From Clostridia bacterium (GTDB taxonomy: Bacteria > Bacillota > Clostridia > Oscillospirales > Acutalibacteraceae), in assembly GCA_030526115.1 (NCBI GenBank), contig JAUNDK010000005.1, forward strand, positions 16,626 through 80,625: a DNA stretch of 64,000 nt, given 5' to 3'. Both the position numbers and the translations under genes were made by a program. Under the pieces are notes generated by a model. The model ran no database searches. It was given only the letters and a program-made list of their open reading frames with translations, and was not told the origin of the DNA. This document shows positions 45,746 through 55,103 of this stretch, piece by piece. Within the stretch, counting starts at the first letter, position 1. Each line of letters starts with the position of its first letter.

Positions 45746-45816
45746 TAGGAAATATAAGAAAATTTAAAATAAATTTTTCACTTATGAAATAAGGTTGAAA
45801 ATATTATATACATTAT

Positions 45817-45850
45817 AAAGAAAAAGAAGGCAGTTTTATCGCTGCCTCCT
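45817..45850 (-). terminator. Terminator of the alarmone synthetase gene
   Basis: On the minus strand, GGAGGCAG / CTGCCTTC with a GATAAAA-type loop, followed by TTTTTCTTT, 8 bases after the TAG stop. Confidence 0.85.
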
Positions 45851-45857
45851 TACTGAG

Positions 45858-46586
45858 CTATTCATTTTCTATGGTGTTTTTAACATTCTGCATTTTCATG
45901 TCAAGCTCTGCGCTCATCTCGGCACATGCCGAAAGCTCTGCGGCTATCAGATCTGTAATATGATCCGGGAGATTCTTTTTATATCGAAGCTTGTGCTCAA
46001 GGTTTGCCCAGAACTCCATTGCTATGGTGCGAAGCTGAACTTCAACCTTCATAAGGCGTTTCTCGTTTTCGAGAAATACCGGAACCTCAACAATAAGATG
46101 CAGACTGCGATAACCGTTTCCCTTTGGGTTTTTGATATAATCCTTTTGTTTGATAAGGCGTATATCATCCTGCCTGAGCAGACATTCCGCCAGCATATAA
46201 ATATCATCCACAAATGAGCAGATAACTCTCACTCCGGCAATATCGGTGAGTTCATCGAGAGAATCAAGAGTAAGAGGCAGACCGCGCCTTCTGAGTTTTT
46301 CAAGTATGCTCTCGGGGGATTTGACTCTGGTTTTAATGGTCTCTATGGGGTTGCGCTCATGGTTAAGCGAGAATCTTTCGTTGAGAACCCTGAACTTGGT
46401 TTCAATTTCCATTATGGCACACTGATAGCATGACATGAGAGATTTGAGCTCTTCAAAGGTTCTTCTTGTTTTTGTGAGAGACTCCTCATCAAAATAATCC
46501 GAGAGGGTTTTTGCTATGTGAGAAGTGCTGTGTTTAGCCTGAAGGGTATTCACAACCATGGGGGTTGCCATATCTTTGCTGTCCAT
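45858..46586 (-). CDS. Small alarmone synthetase (RelA/SpoT domain)
   Basis: A 242-residue single-domain (p)ppGpp synthetase. Seen: KTRVKSPESILEKL (ATP site) near residue 85, DIAGVRVICSF near 115, NPKGNGYRSLH near 152 and VEVQLRTIAMEFWANLEHKLRYK near 180, with the acidic and aromatic positions of the synthetase site intact. No hydrolase, TGS or ACT domain, so it belongs to the SAS group (YjbM/YwaC type). It ends in TAG, with a terminator immediately after, showing that TAG works as a stop in this genome. Lies upstream of the amino-acid importer operon, with its own terminator. Confidence 0.92.
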   Translation of the reverse strand: MDSKDMATPMVVNTLQAKHSTSHIAKTLSDYFDEESLTKTRRTFEELKSLMSCYQCAIMEIETKFRVLNERFSLNHERNPIETIKTRVKSPESILEKLRRRGLPLTLDSLDELTDIAGVRVICSFVDDIYMLAECLLRQDDIRLIKQKDYIKNPKGNGYRSLHLIVEVPVFLENEKRLMKVEVQLRTIAMEFWANLEHKLRYKKNLPDHITDLIAAELSACAEMSAELDMKMQNVKNTIENE

Positions 46587-46721
46587 ACTGTCACCTCATA
46601 TGTAAAACGATATTTCGGCATTATTTCCGTTACTGAAATTGTAGCACATTAATTTTGCCAATTCAACAAAATAGATTGGATGAGTTTGGAAGAACTTTTG
46701 ACAGTTTGGCCAAGTTTTTTC

Positions 46722-46750
46722 TTGAAAAGAATACAAAAAAAGGATATAAT
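46722..46750 (+). promoter_or_regulatory. Promoter of the Hpt gene
   Basis: TTGAAA, 17-base spacer, TATAAT, about 100 bases before the start codon; the leader between them contains GCCT/AGGC dyads but no riboswitch that I recognise. Confidence 0.7.
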
Positions 46751-46852
46751 TATTCTAACTACATATGCCTGTGTGCATTCGCTCATCTAAGGCAGTCATA
46801 AGGGTATATGTTATGGTTGAAAGTATGATTAAGATTTAACGGAGGAAATATT

Positions 46853-47215
46853 ATGACTATTCAGGAATGCTACATTGAGCTCGGCGGAAATTACGATGAG
46901 GTTTGCACAAGACTTCCTTCCCAGAGCCTTGTTGAAAGATTTACACTTCGCTTCCTTGATGATAAAAGTTTTGATGAGCTTTGCACAGAGATTGAGGCAG
47001 GACATCGTGCCGAAGCTTTCCGTGCGGCTCACACATTAAAGGGTGTATGCGCCAACCTCGCATTCACAAAGCTTTTCAATTCCGCAAGTGAACTCACAGA
47101 GCTTCTCCGTCCCGAGACAGATACTGTTCCGGCAGAGGCTGCTGCTCTTCTCGAGAATGTAAGAGCCGATTATGAGCTTACAACAGCAACAATCCGCAAG
47201 TATCACGGTAAGTAA
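46853..47215 (+). CDS. Histidine phosphotransfer (Hpt) protein
   Basis: A 120-residue all-helical Hpt domain with the phosphorylatable His60 in AAHTLKGVCANL. GGAGG site. A hybrid histidine kinase with a receiver but no Hpt domain follows, and a REC-EAL protein after that, so this protein probably carries phosphate from the kinase receiver to the REC domain of the phosphodiesterase (inference). Confidence 0.9.
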   Translation: MTIQECYIELGGNYDEVCTRLPSQSLVERFTLRFLDDKSFDELCTEIEAGHRAEAFRAAHTLKGVCANLAFTKLFNSASELTELLRPETDTVPAEAAALLENVRADYELTTATIRKYHGK

Positions 47216-47384
47216 AAACGTTTATCGCCATAAAGGCGAATTCATTTAATCGGAACAGGCAGGGATTAACGCCCACAAAGCAGAATCCATAAATTAGAAC
47301 ATTTAACGGAACCCTTTATGTTCAGGAAGATTTTACAGAGGGGATTTTAAGCGCAACCTTTTTCCACGGCAGGAGCAGTAAAAT

Positions 47385-50300
47385 ATGATGATAAGATACG
47401 GAAAGAAAATTACAGCTGTAATTATGGCACTGATTACTGTAATCGGTTTTGTCATACCTGTGTGCGCTTCAGAGGTTCCGAATGAAAAAACGGTTCGGGT
47501 TGCATATTTCGAATCGGAAAACTTTATGGAAGGTGCTTCGGATGAAGCGGTAAAATCAGGCTATGCCTATGAAACCCTGCACGAGATATCAAACTATACA
47601 GGCTGGAAATACGAATATGTCTATGGCGAATGGGCTGCTCTGTATGAGATGTTTCTCTGCGGAGAGATAGATCTGTTTCCCGGACTTGCCAAAAGGGAAG
47701 ACAGAAAAGACTCCATGGACTGGCCCGATCATACCCTTGATGTTGATACGTATTCGCTTTTCGTAAGAGAAGATGATGCATCTTTTGAAGAGGCAGATCC
47801 CGAAAAAATTTACGGAAAGAAAATAGGCCTGGTTAAGAACAACATAGCTGATGAATTTCTCAGATGGGCAGAGGAGAACAATGTTCAGGTCGAAGAAGTA
47901 TATTATGATGACGTGAGCATGCTTCTTGAGGAGCTCGATGCGGGAAATATCGATGCTTTTGCCGGTGCGGATAACAGTGTGGATTATTCACATCATGTTA
48001 CGGCTTTTCTGAAAATCGCAGATGTGGCCTCCTATATCGCTGTTCGAAAAGGTGCCGATGATCTGCTCAGTGAGCTGAATTACGCACTGGCTCAGATTGA
48101 AAACTTTAATCACGAGTTTTACAAAGACCTGAGACGCAGGTATTACAACACCACAGTTACAAACGCCACCCTCACAGGAGATGAGGAGAACTGGATAGAT
48201 TCCCACAGAAAGATAGTAATAGGATATGCGGATGATTATCTGCCGTTTTCCGGCACAGATTTAAACGGAAAAGCAACAGGTATCATGACAGAGATTGCAT
48301 CTCAGATTGTCTCATCACTTGAACTTGAAGACAGACTGGAAATTGAGTATGTTGCATATGCTGACTACGATAAAATGCTCAGGGGTCTTGAAAATGAAGA
48401 AGTGGATGTGGTTTTTCCGGTTATGACAAGTGTGTGGCATGCCGAGAAGAACGGCATGATGCAGACAGACCCTATTGTTTATTCCACAATATCCGCTGTG
48501 TTCAAGGGCTCTTTAAACAAAGAAAAATTCGATAAGGTCGCCATTGTCAGAAATGCAAGTCTTCAGGAGGCTTTCGTCCGTGAGCTTTATCCCCACAGTG
48601 AAATAGTGTGGTGTGATAACATGAACGAAGCACTGAGCAAAGTTGAGAGTGAAGAGGTGGGTGCCACTTTCTTCAACAGCTCCAGAACAGGAAATGCCCT
48701 CGTGGAAGATTATGATAATCTTTCCGAAATGGGTGTGGGAAAAGCAATTTCGTTTTCTCTGGGAGTTAAAAAAGGAAACACCCTGGTATATTCAATTTTA
48801 AACCGTGGCCTTAGCATTGTGAATACCGAAGAATTTTCCCGTCAGATGTATGAGTATGTGGAAAACAGAAGGATTTACACCGCAAAGGAATTCCTTCGTG
48901 AACACGCCCTTGAGATAGTGATTGTGGTTGCTACTCTGGCACTTATAATATTATGTGCCATACTCGATCTTCTTAACAAGACAAAAAAGGCAGAGTCGGA
49001 TCTTAAGAGAACAGATGATATAATTTCCGATGCGGAAATGGGAATATGGAGAATAGTTCTTTTCGATGGGGAAAAGCCCCGAATGAGGGCCAACAGCACC
49101 ATGTTAAAACTTCTCGCTCTGCCCGATAACATAACAGACGAAAATCTTGTTTATGAGCACTGGTTCTCCCATATAAAGCCTGAAGCTTTGGATTCGGTCA
49201 TAGCATCTGTAGAAGAGATGCAGGCCGGTATGGTAAGTGAGAATACCTACCTTTGGATTCACCCAGAGCTCGGTGAGCAGTATGTTCGCTGCGGTGGCAA
49301 GGCTACAAGGGTAGAAGACAGAGGATGGGTGCTTCAGGGCTACCATTACAATGTAAACGAACAGGTTCTGAGAGATCAGCAGAGAGAAATCGAACTCTCA
49401 CGCGCACTCAGAGAAACCGAGAAAACAGCTGAAAAACTCAGGGAGGCTCTTGAGGCGGCAAAGGTTGCCGACAAGGCAAAAACCGACTTCCTTTTCAGCA
49501 TGTCTCACGATATACGTACACCGATGAATGTTATCATCGGATATACAAATCTGGTAAAGAAAAACGCAGAAGATGCCGAACAGGTAAAAAATTATACAGA
49601 TAAAATTCAGACAGCAAATACTTTCCTTCTCTCGCTTATCAATAATGTTCTTGAAATGGCAAGAATAGAGAGTGGAAAAATGACCCTCGAAGAAAAAAAT
49701 CACAATGCTTATGTTTTCAATAAGTCATTGATTGCAATGTTTGAGGGAGAAATGGAAACCAAGGGTATTGCTTTTGATTACAGTATTAAGGTTAATCACC
49801 CCGAAGTAATGGTTGACGAAACCAAGATAAGAGAGATTTTCCTGAATATACTCAGCAATGCCGTTAAATATACACCGAGTGGCGGAAAGGTTTCAATGCA
49901 CACAACAGAGCTAGAATCCGAAAGTAAAGAATATGCCTTATACCGTACGGTGATAGAAGACACCGGTATAGGCATGAGTGAAGAATTTCTGCCACATATA
50001 TTCGATGAATTCTCAAGGGAATATAACTCCACCGAGAGTCGCATAAACGGAACCGGTCTTGGCATGCCGATAGTCAAAAAACTCGTGGATGCCATGGGCG
50101 GAACAATTACCGTGGAAAGTGAAATCGGCAAGGGAACAGAAATATGTGTTGTTCTTCCTCACAGAATCGCAGATGTTTGTGTTCATAATGCAGAAATTCC
50201 CGAAGAGATCGATAAGTCCGATTTTGTCGGAAAACGAATACTTCTCACCGAAGATAACGATCTGAATGCGGAAATTGCTTTCGCAATACTTGAGGATGAA

Positions 50301-50606
50301 GGGTTTGAAGTTGACCGGGCGTGTGACGGAGCCGAATGCGTTAATATAATCGATAAAGCTCCGCCTGGATACTACGACCTGATACTCGTGGACATTCAGA
50401 TGCCGAAAATGAACGGATATGAGGCGACAAAGAGAATACGGCTTATGCCGGATGAACTCAAGGCAAACATTCCGATTATCGCCATGACCGCAAATGCTTT
50501 TGATGAGGATAAAAAGAATGCTTTTGAATCAGGTATGAACAATCACCTGGCAAAACCCATAGAGATTCCGAAGCTTATGGAAGCTCTCAGAAATACTTTA
50601 AATTAA
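47385..50606 (+). CDS. Hybrid histidine kinase with two periplasmic-binding (SBP_bac_3) sensor domains
   Basis: 1073 residues. Seen: signal peptide (about 1-28), two SBP_bac_3 domains in tandem (about 35-260 and 275-500), one transmembrane helix (about 510-533), a PAS-like region (about 545-670), a coiled coil (about 670-695), the HisKA domain with His708 (MSHDIRTPMN), N box ILSNAVKY, G1 DTGIGMS, G2 GTGLGMPIVKK, and a C-terminal receiver with Asp1003 (LVDIQMPKMNG). Known: BvgS-type sensors have the same double venus-flytrap layout and sense small molecules. The ligand, perhaps an amino acid, is unknown. AGGAG lies upstream of a double ATG. Confidence 0.93.
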   Translation: MMIRYGKKITAVIMALITVIGFVIPVCASEVPNEKTVRVAYFESENFMEGASDEAVKSGYAYETLHEISNYTGWKYEYVYGEWAALYEMFLCGEIDLFPGLAKREDRKDSMDWPDHTLDVDTYSLFVREDDASFEEADPEKIYGKKIGLVKNNIADEFLRWAEENNVQVEEVYYDDVSMLLEELDAGNIDAFAGADNSVDYSHHVTAFLKIADVASYIAVRKGADDLLSELNYALAQIENFNHEFYKDLRRRYYNTTVTNATLTGDEENWIDSHRKIVIGYADDYLPFSGTDLNGKATGIMTEIASQIVSSLELEDRLEIEYVAYADYDKMLRGLENEEVDVVFPVMTSVWHAEKNGMMQTDPIVYSTISAVFKGSLNKEKFDKVAIVRNASLQEAFVRELYPHSEIVWCDNMNEALSKVESEEVGATFFNSSRTGNALVEDYDNLSEMGVGKAISFSLGVKKGNTLVYSILNRGLSIVNTEEFSRQMYEYVENRRIYTAKEFLREHALEIVIVVATLALIILCAILDLLNKTKKAESDLKRTDDIISDAEMGIWRIVLFDGEKPRMRANSTMLKLLALPDNITDENLVYEHWFSHIKPEALDSVIASVEEMQAGMVSENTYLWIHPELGEQYVRCGGKATRVEDRGWVLQGYHYNVNEQVLRDQQREIELSRALRETEKTAEKLREALEAAKVADKAKTDFLFSMSHDIRTPMNVIIGYTNLVKKNAEDAEQVKNYTDKIQTANTFLLSLINNVLEMARIESGKMTLEEKNHNAYVFNKSLIAMFEGEMETKGIAFDYSIKVNHPEVMVDETKIREIFLNILSNAVKYTPSGGKVSMHTTELESESKEYALYRTVIEDTGIGMSEEFLPHIFDEFSREYNSTESRINGTGLGMPIVKKLVDAMGGTITVESEIGKGTEICVVLPHRIADVCVHNAEIPEEIDKSDFVGKRILLTEDNDLNAEIAFAILEDEGFEVDRACDGAECVNIIDKAPPGYYDLILVDIQMPKMNGYEATKRIRLMPDELKANIPIIAMTANAFDEDKKNAFESGMNNHLAKPIEIPKLMEALRNTLN

Positions 50607-50613
50607 AATGCAC

Positions 50614-50649
50614 CTGTCAATGCTGTCCGGTTTCGGGCAGCGTCGACAG
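50614..50649 (+). promoter_or_regulatory. Strong two-part stem-loop downstream of the kinase gene
   Basis: CTGTC AAT GCTGTCCG-GTTT-CGGGCAGC GTC GACAG forms nested stems of 5 and 8 bp with a symmetric internal loop, 7 bases after the stop codon. No T run follows, so it is not a standard terminator; it may stabilise the upstream mRNA or regulate the downstream gene. Confidence 0.6.
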
Positions 50650-50721
50650 AGAATATGTGGAAAACCTAAAGAGAAAATACAGTTCGTATAATGGATTGAA
50701 ATAAAAAGAGGTTGACAAATA

Positions 50722-50790
50722 ATGAAACTTGAAATAGACTCTTCAAGCAAGCAAGCGGTGATAATACTCAGAAAGGACGTGCAGATATGA
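50722..50790 (+). CDS. Possible 22-codon upstream ORF coupled to the EAL gene
   Basis: ATG 50722 has AGAGG upstream and reads MKLEIDSSSKQAVIILRKDV and two more residues before a TGA that overlaps the ATG of the next gene (ATATGA). The overlap suggests translational coupling. A TTGACA/TAGACT pair overlaps it, so this may instead be a promoter region; the evidence for coding is only the overlap and ribosome site. Confidence 0.35.
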   Translation: MKLEIDSSSKQAVIILRKDVQI

Positions 50791-52451
50791 AACGCAGTGT
50801 TTTGGTCGTTGAGGATAATGATATTAACAGAGCTATTCTCAGCGAAATTTTATCAGACAGTTACATAGTATATGAAGCGGAAAACGGTGCTGTTGCGCTC
50901 GATGTTCTGAGAAGAGAGAAGAACAGAATTTCCATAATCCTTCTGGATGTTCAGATGCCGGTTATGGATGGATATACATTTCTTGATATAGTAAAGGCAG
51001 ACAAAGAGCTTTCTCCTGTTCCGGTTATAGTTATGACCCAGGGCAACTCAGAGGCAGATGAACTTGCTGCTCTCGAACACGGAGCCACCGACTTCCTTTC
51101 AAAGCCATATCGCCCGAAAATCATCATGCATCGTGTGGCAGGACTTATCAAACTTCGTGAAACAGCCACTATGATTAACCAGATTCAGAACGACCGCATG
51201 ACAGGGCTTTATACAAAGGAATATTTCTATGAGCTCGTGTGTGAACAGCTGCTCAGAAATCCCGAGAAGAATTACACCATAGTATGTTCCAACATTGAAA
51301 ACTTCAAGATTTACAACGATATTTTCGGTGTTGCAAAGGGGGATGAACTTCTCAAAAAAGTTGCTGACGTAACAAGAAGCTTTATCGGAAACGACGGGTT
51401 CTGCGGACGTCTGAGCGCAGACAGATTCCTTGTCTTCCAGAACAGTGAAAAAGAAGAAATTGACAGAGAAAAACTGTCTGCTTCAATAGAATCAAACAGC
51501 ATAGATCTTTTAAAATCAGTTCCAATGCGCTGGGGCATTTATCAGATTACAGACCGTAACCTTACCGTTGAGCAGATGTGCGACCGTGCAATGATGGCGG
51601 TTGACAGCATAAAGGGTAAATATAATAAGTATTTCGCAGTATATGATGATTCTCTGCGTAACAAAACCCTCAGAGAACAGGCTATAACCGGTGCTATGGA
51701 ATCAGCCCTCAAAGAGGAACAGTTCGTAGTTTACTATCAGCCGAAATACAGCCTCAGAACCAACAGACTTGCAGGAGCTGAAGCCCTTGTCAGATGGATT
51801 CATCCCGAGTGGGGATTCATGTCTCCCGGTGAGTTTATTCCGCTTTTTGAACAGAACGGATTCATACCGAAGCTTGACCAGTATGTAAGAGAAAAGGTAT
51901 GTGAACAGATGCACAGATGGAAACAGAATAACATTCCACTGGTGCCTGTATCAGTAAATATTTCCCGTGCGGATATGTTCCATGAGGACCTTGTGGAATC
52001 TATCACAAACCTTGCAAGTCATTATGATATTGATCCGAGACTGTTGCATCTTGAGATAACAGAGAGTGCATATGCGGATAACCTGACTCAGATAGATACC
52101 ACAGTAAAAAAGCTTAGAGAGCTCGGCTTTGTCATCGAAATGGATGATTTCGGAAGTGGATATTCATCTCTTAATATGCTCAGCACAACTCCGATGGATA
52201 TTTTGAAACTTGATATGAAATTCACTCAGAATGAAATTGCCAAGCCTGAGAAACACAGTTTCTTAAAGAATATTATCGGCATGGCACATCAGGTGGATAT
52301 GTCTGTTGTTGCAGAAGGTGTCGAGACAAAAGAGCAGTCAGAGCGTCTGCTTTCTGCAGGTTGTGACTATGCCCAGGGCTATTACCTGGCAAAGCCGATG
52401 CCGGCAGCAGATTTTGAACAATTATTAAAAACCGCGGATGAAGATAGATGA
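50787..52451 (+). CDS. REC - degenerate GGDEF - EAL cyclic-di-GMP phosphodiesterase
   Basis: 554 residues. Seen: receiver (1-125) with the phosphoacceptor Asp in LLDVQMPVMDG near residue 54 and Lys in LSKPYRP; a GGDEF-like domain (about 135-275) whose active site reads GRLSADRF, so not a working cyclase; and an EAL domain (about 290-550) with AEALVRW, NISR, EITES, DDFGSGYSSL, LDMKF and AEGVETKEQ all present, so hydrolysis of c-di-GMP is expected. AAAGGA precedes the ATG. Likely controlled by phosphate from the Hpt/kinase genes upstream. Confidence 0.94.
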   Translation: MKRSVLVVEDNDINRAILSEILSDSYIVYEAENGAVALDVLRREKNRISIILLDVQMPVMDGYTFLDIVKADKELSPVPVIVMTQGNSEADELAALEHGATDFLSKPYRPKIIMHRVAGLIKLRETATMINQIQNDRMTGLYTKEYFYELVCEQLLRNPEKNYTIVCSNIENFKIYNDIFGVAKGDELLKKVADVTRSFIGNDGFCGRLSADRFLVFQNSEKEEIDREKLSASIESNSIDLLKSVPMRWGIYQITDRNLTVEQMCDRAMMAVDSIKGKYNKYFAVYDDSLRNKTLREQAITGAMESALKEEQFVVYYQPKYSLRTNRLAGAEALVRWIHPEWGFMSPGEFIPLFEQNGFIPKLDQYVREKVCEQMHRWKQNNIPLVPVSVNISRADMFHEDLVESITNLASHYDIDPRLLHLEITESAYADNLTQIDTTVKKLRELGFVIEMDDFGSGYSSLNMLSTTPMDILKLDMKFTQNEIAKPEKHSFLKNIIGMAHQVDMSVVAEGVETKEQSERLLSAGCDYAQGYYLAKPMPAADFEQLLKTADEDR

Positions 52452-52535
52452 GCCCCCAAGGCTCATCTATTACGCTTTTATGGGGAAACCGAAGGGTGGA
52501 CTCATTTACATTTTTATCAGGGAGGAATATAAAAA

Positions 52536-55049
52536 GTGGAAAAGGTGAAAAAGCACTTGTTCCCTTTGCTGCTTGTTTTGGAATTTGCCTGTCAGGTGGT
52601 GCCGAGATTTGTCAGTCTGTCAGAACTTAATGGGCTTGTGGCCTTTGCATCTCTGTATATTATGCTGGAGCTTGTCTGCAGATTCCGTACAAAAAAGCAA
52701 CTGACGATATCGGGAATTGTTTTTCTGACGGCGCAGAACCTGAAATTTGCCGGGGCTCTTGGTTTTATGTGGCTGAATTTACTGCTGTTCACATTTTTCG
52801 GAGCGGTGATTTACGGAGTGTTTCTGTTATCGTCATACTTTATGATAAGATGGCGGCATTTTCTAAGCACACTCGTTTTTCCGGTAATATGGACGACGGT
52901 ATATTTTATTGCGACCCTTATACGTTTTCCGAGCATTGTGCGTGTGGATATGATGTTCAGCGAAATGAACATTCTTATGCAGTCTGAAAGGCTGATAGGC
53001 TCTTATGGTCTGTCATTTGTTATTCTGTGGATAGTATCATTAACTTACTATACCGTAGCAACTAAAAAGGGAAGATATTTAATTCTTACTTTTGCACTGT
53101 ATTTTGCGCTGCTTTTGCCGGGCATTCATTATTTTACACCGAATGTAAGTTATTCCGATACTTTACAGGTTGCATACACCACAGGTCAGTATGTGGGTGA
53201 TTTTCTGAATTTTTCTGAAATCTCCTATGAAAAATCTGAGAAAAGCCTTGAAAAATCCATTGTGGCGGCTGCATCGGAAAATGCGGAAATGCTTGTTTTT
53301 AACGAAGAGAGCTTTGAGCTTGATGATACCGAAGAAGCTGCTTTCACAGAGAAATGCTCAGAACTTGCGCAGAAGTATGATATTGCGGTTCTTGTCGGAC
53401 TTGATGTAACAGATACCGATAACAGCGGAAAATCAGAAAACAAGCTTGTGTTTATCGATAATAAAGGTGTTGTTCAGGGTTCTTACAGCAAATACCGTCT
53501 TATTCCGATAATTGAATCCGGATATGAACCGGGTGATGGAAAAATACCGTCTCATGAGCTTGATATAAACGGAAAGCATGTGAAAATTTCCTATGCAATC
53601 TGTTATGACAGTAATTTTCCGTCTTACATAAACAATATGGATAATGATACGGATATACTGTTTCTTCCGTCGTGGGACTGGAGCGCGGTTACTGAGCTGC
53701 ATTCAAAACTGGTGGCTGCAATATCCGGCGAAAACCATGTGGCTGTTCTTAAACCGACATATGACGGACTCACAATAGCAACCGACCCGGATGGCAGAAT
53801 TTTCCACACATCCACAACCGATGAAACGGGATATGAACATATGGAAGTGGTGGAAATGCCGATAAAATCTTCGGCAGTACTCTCCTGCAGAGAAGAAGCT
53901 CTGCCTCCGTTTGACTATGCAATTATTTCAACGGAACTTTTTTCTGTGCTGATATCGCTCATACTTTTCGGCATTAATGTATATGTAAACAGAGAGAAAA
54001 CCGGAAAGGCAAAGTTTTTCAGTGTGATGATTTTTGTAAATGTTGTGGGCTGTATCTCTGACGCTGTATCATATATACTTGACGGATGTGAAAGACTTGA
54101 AGCTCTGCTTTATGTGGTGACTATACTGGCTATGGTGCTCACATTTGTGATAATAGCTGTGTTTATCTCATATATTACAGAGCATATCAGGGAGAAGAAG
54201 GAGATTTCTCCTTTGATTTCGAGGATATACTGGGTATATACCGTGACAGTATGCCTGTTTACAGTAATTGCATCGCTAAAGGGCTACCTGTTCGTCATGG
54301 AAGGCGGAGTGTATTACGAGGGACCTGTTTATTCCATATATGTTGTCATGAATATTCTGTCGGTGATATTCTCATATGTAATAATAGCCATGTACAGGAA
54401 TTACCTTGATGGTTATGATAAAACAGTTGCCTATGCTTATCTGACTATTCCGGTTGTGGCAGCCTTTATAAATATCTTTGTGGAGGAATTCTCATTTGCA
54501 TTTCCGGCAACCACACTTTCTCTCATGATGATATACATAATGCTTCAGTCAGATACTGTTGAGCGAGTCAAAAATGAGGGCAGAATCATAGAGCATTTTG
54601 CAACCCATGACGATCTCACTGGCCTTAAAAACCATAGGGCTTTCCGGGAGAGAGTAGATGTTCTCACAGGTGTGGACGGCAGCAGCGGAATTGTTTTCGG
54701 TGACCTTAACGGACTTAAATTTGCCAACGATAATTTCGGCCATGAGGCGGGAGACAGACTGCTCATAGACTATGCCGAAATACTGGCAACAATATTCCGG
54801 ATTAACGAGATTTACCGTATAAGCGGTGACGAGTTTATCTGTATGATGGAAAACGTGGAGGAAAACACTTTCTTCAATCGTGTAAAGTTATTGGAAAACC
54901 GTCTGAATACAGATGAAAAACCACTTGCGTGTATTGGTGCCGCATATGGTAAAAATAATGATATAGAGGTGCTGTATCAGCAGGCGGAATCCATAATGTA
55001 CAGGGAGAAAAAGCTTTTCCATGAGCGTTTTCCCGAGACAAAAAGATGA
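52536..55049 (+). CDS. Lnt-like nitrilase domain fused to 7-TM sensor and GGDEF domain
   Basis: 837 residues, GTG start 13-15 bases after GGAGG. Seen: N-terminal helices (about 1-210) as in apolipoprotein N-acyltransferase; a carbon-nitrogen hydrolase domain (about 215-435) with the catalytic triad candidates Glu257 (VFNEES), Lys319 (GSYSKYRLIP) and Cys356 (YAICYDSNFPS); six or seven more helices (about 460-685); and a C-terminal GGDEF domain with HDDLTGLKNHRAF near 690 and SGDEF at 763-767. SGDEF is a common active variant. Known separately: Lnt acylates lipoproteins; GGDEF domains make c-di-GMP. The combination in one chain is unusual. It directly follows the EAL gene, giving both synthesis and breakdown of c-di-GMP at one locus. 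Confidence 0.88.
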   Translation: MEKVKKHLFPLLLVLEFACQVVPRFVSLSELNGLVAFASLYIMLELVCRFRTKKQLTISGIVFLTAQNLKFAGALGFMWLNLLLFTFFGAVIYGVFLLSSYFMIRWRHFLSTLVFPVIWTTVYFIATLIRFPSIVRVDMMFSEMNILMQSERLIGSYGLSFVILWIVSLTYYTVATKKGRYLILTFALYFALLLPGIHYFTPNVSYSDTLQVAYTTGQYVGDFLNFSEISYEKSEKSLEKSIVAAASENAEMLVFNEESFELDDTEEAAFTEKCSELAQKYDIAVLVGLDVTDTDNSGKSENKLVFIDNKGVVQGSYSKYRLIPIIESGYEPGDGKIPSHELDINGKHVKISYAICYDSNFPSYINNMDNDTDILFLPSWDWSAVTELHSKLVAAISGENHVAVLKPTYDGLTIATDPDGRIFHTSTTDETGYEHMEVVEMPIKSSAVLSCREEALPPFDYAIISTELFSVLISLILFGINVYVNREKTGKAKFFSVMIFVNVVGCISDAVSYILDGCERLEALLYVVTILAMVLTFVIIAVFISYITEHIREKKEISPLISRIYWVYTVTVCLFTVIASLKGYLFVMEGGVYYEGPVYSIYVVMNILSVIFSYVIIAMYRNYLDGYDKTVAYAYLTIPVVAAFINIFVEEFSFAFPATTLSLMMIYIMLQSDTVERVKNEGRIIEHFATHDDLTGLKNHRAFRERVDVLTGVDGSSGIVFGDLNGLKFANDNFGHEAGDRLLIDYAEILATIFRINEIYRISGDEFICMMENVEENTFFNRVKLLENRLNTDEKPLACIGAAYGKNNDIEVLYQQAESIMYREKKLFHERFPETKR

Positions 55050-55103
55050 CAGGAGTACTGTAATGATAAAAGACTTTTCGATACAAGTGAACCGATAATT
55101 ACC

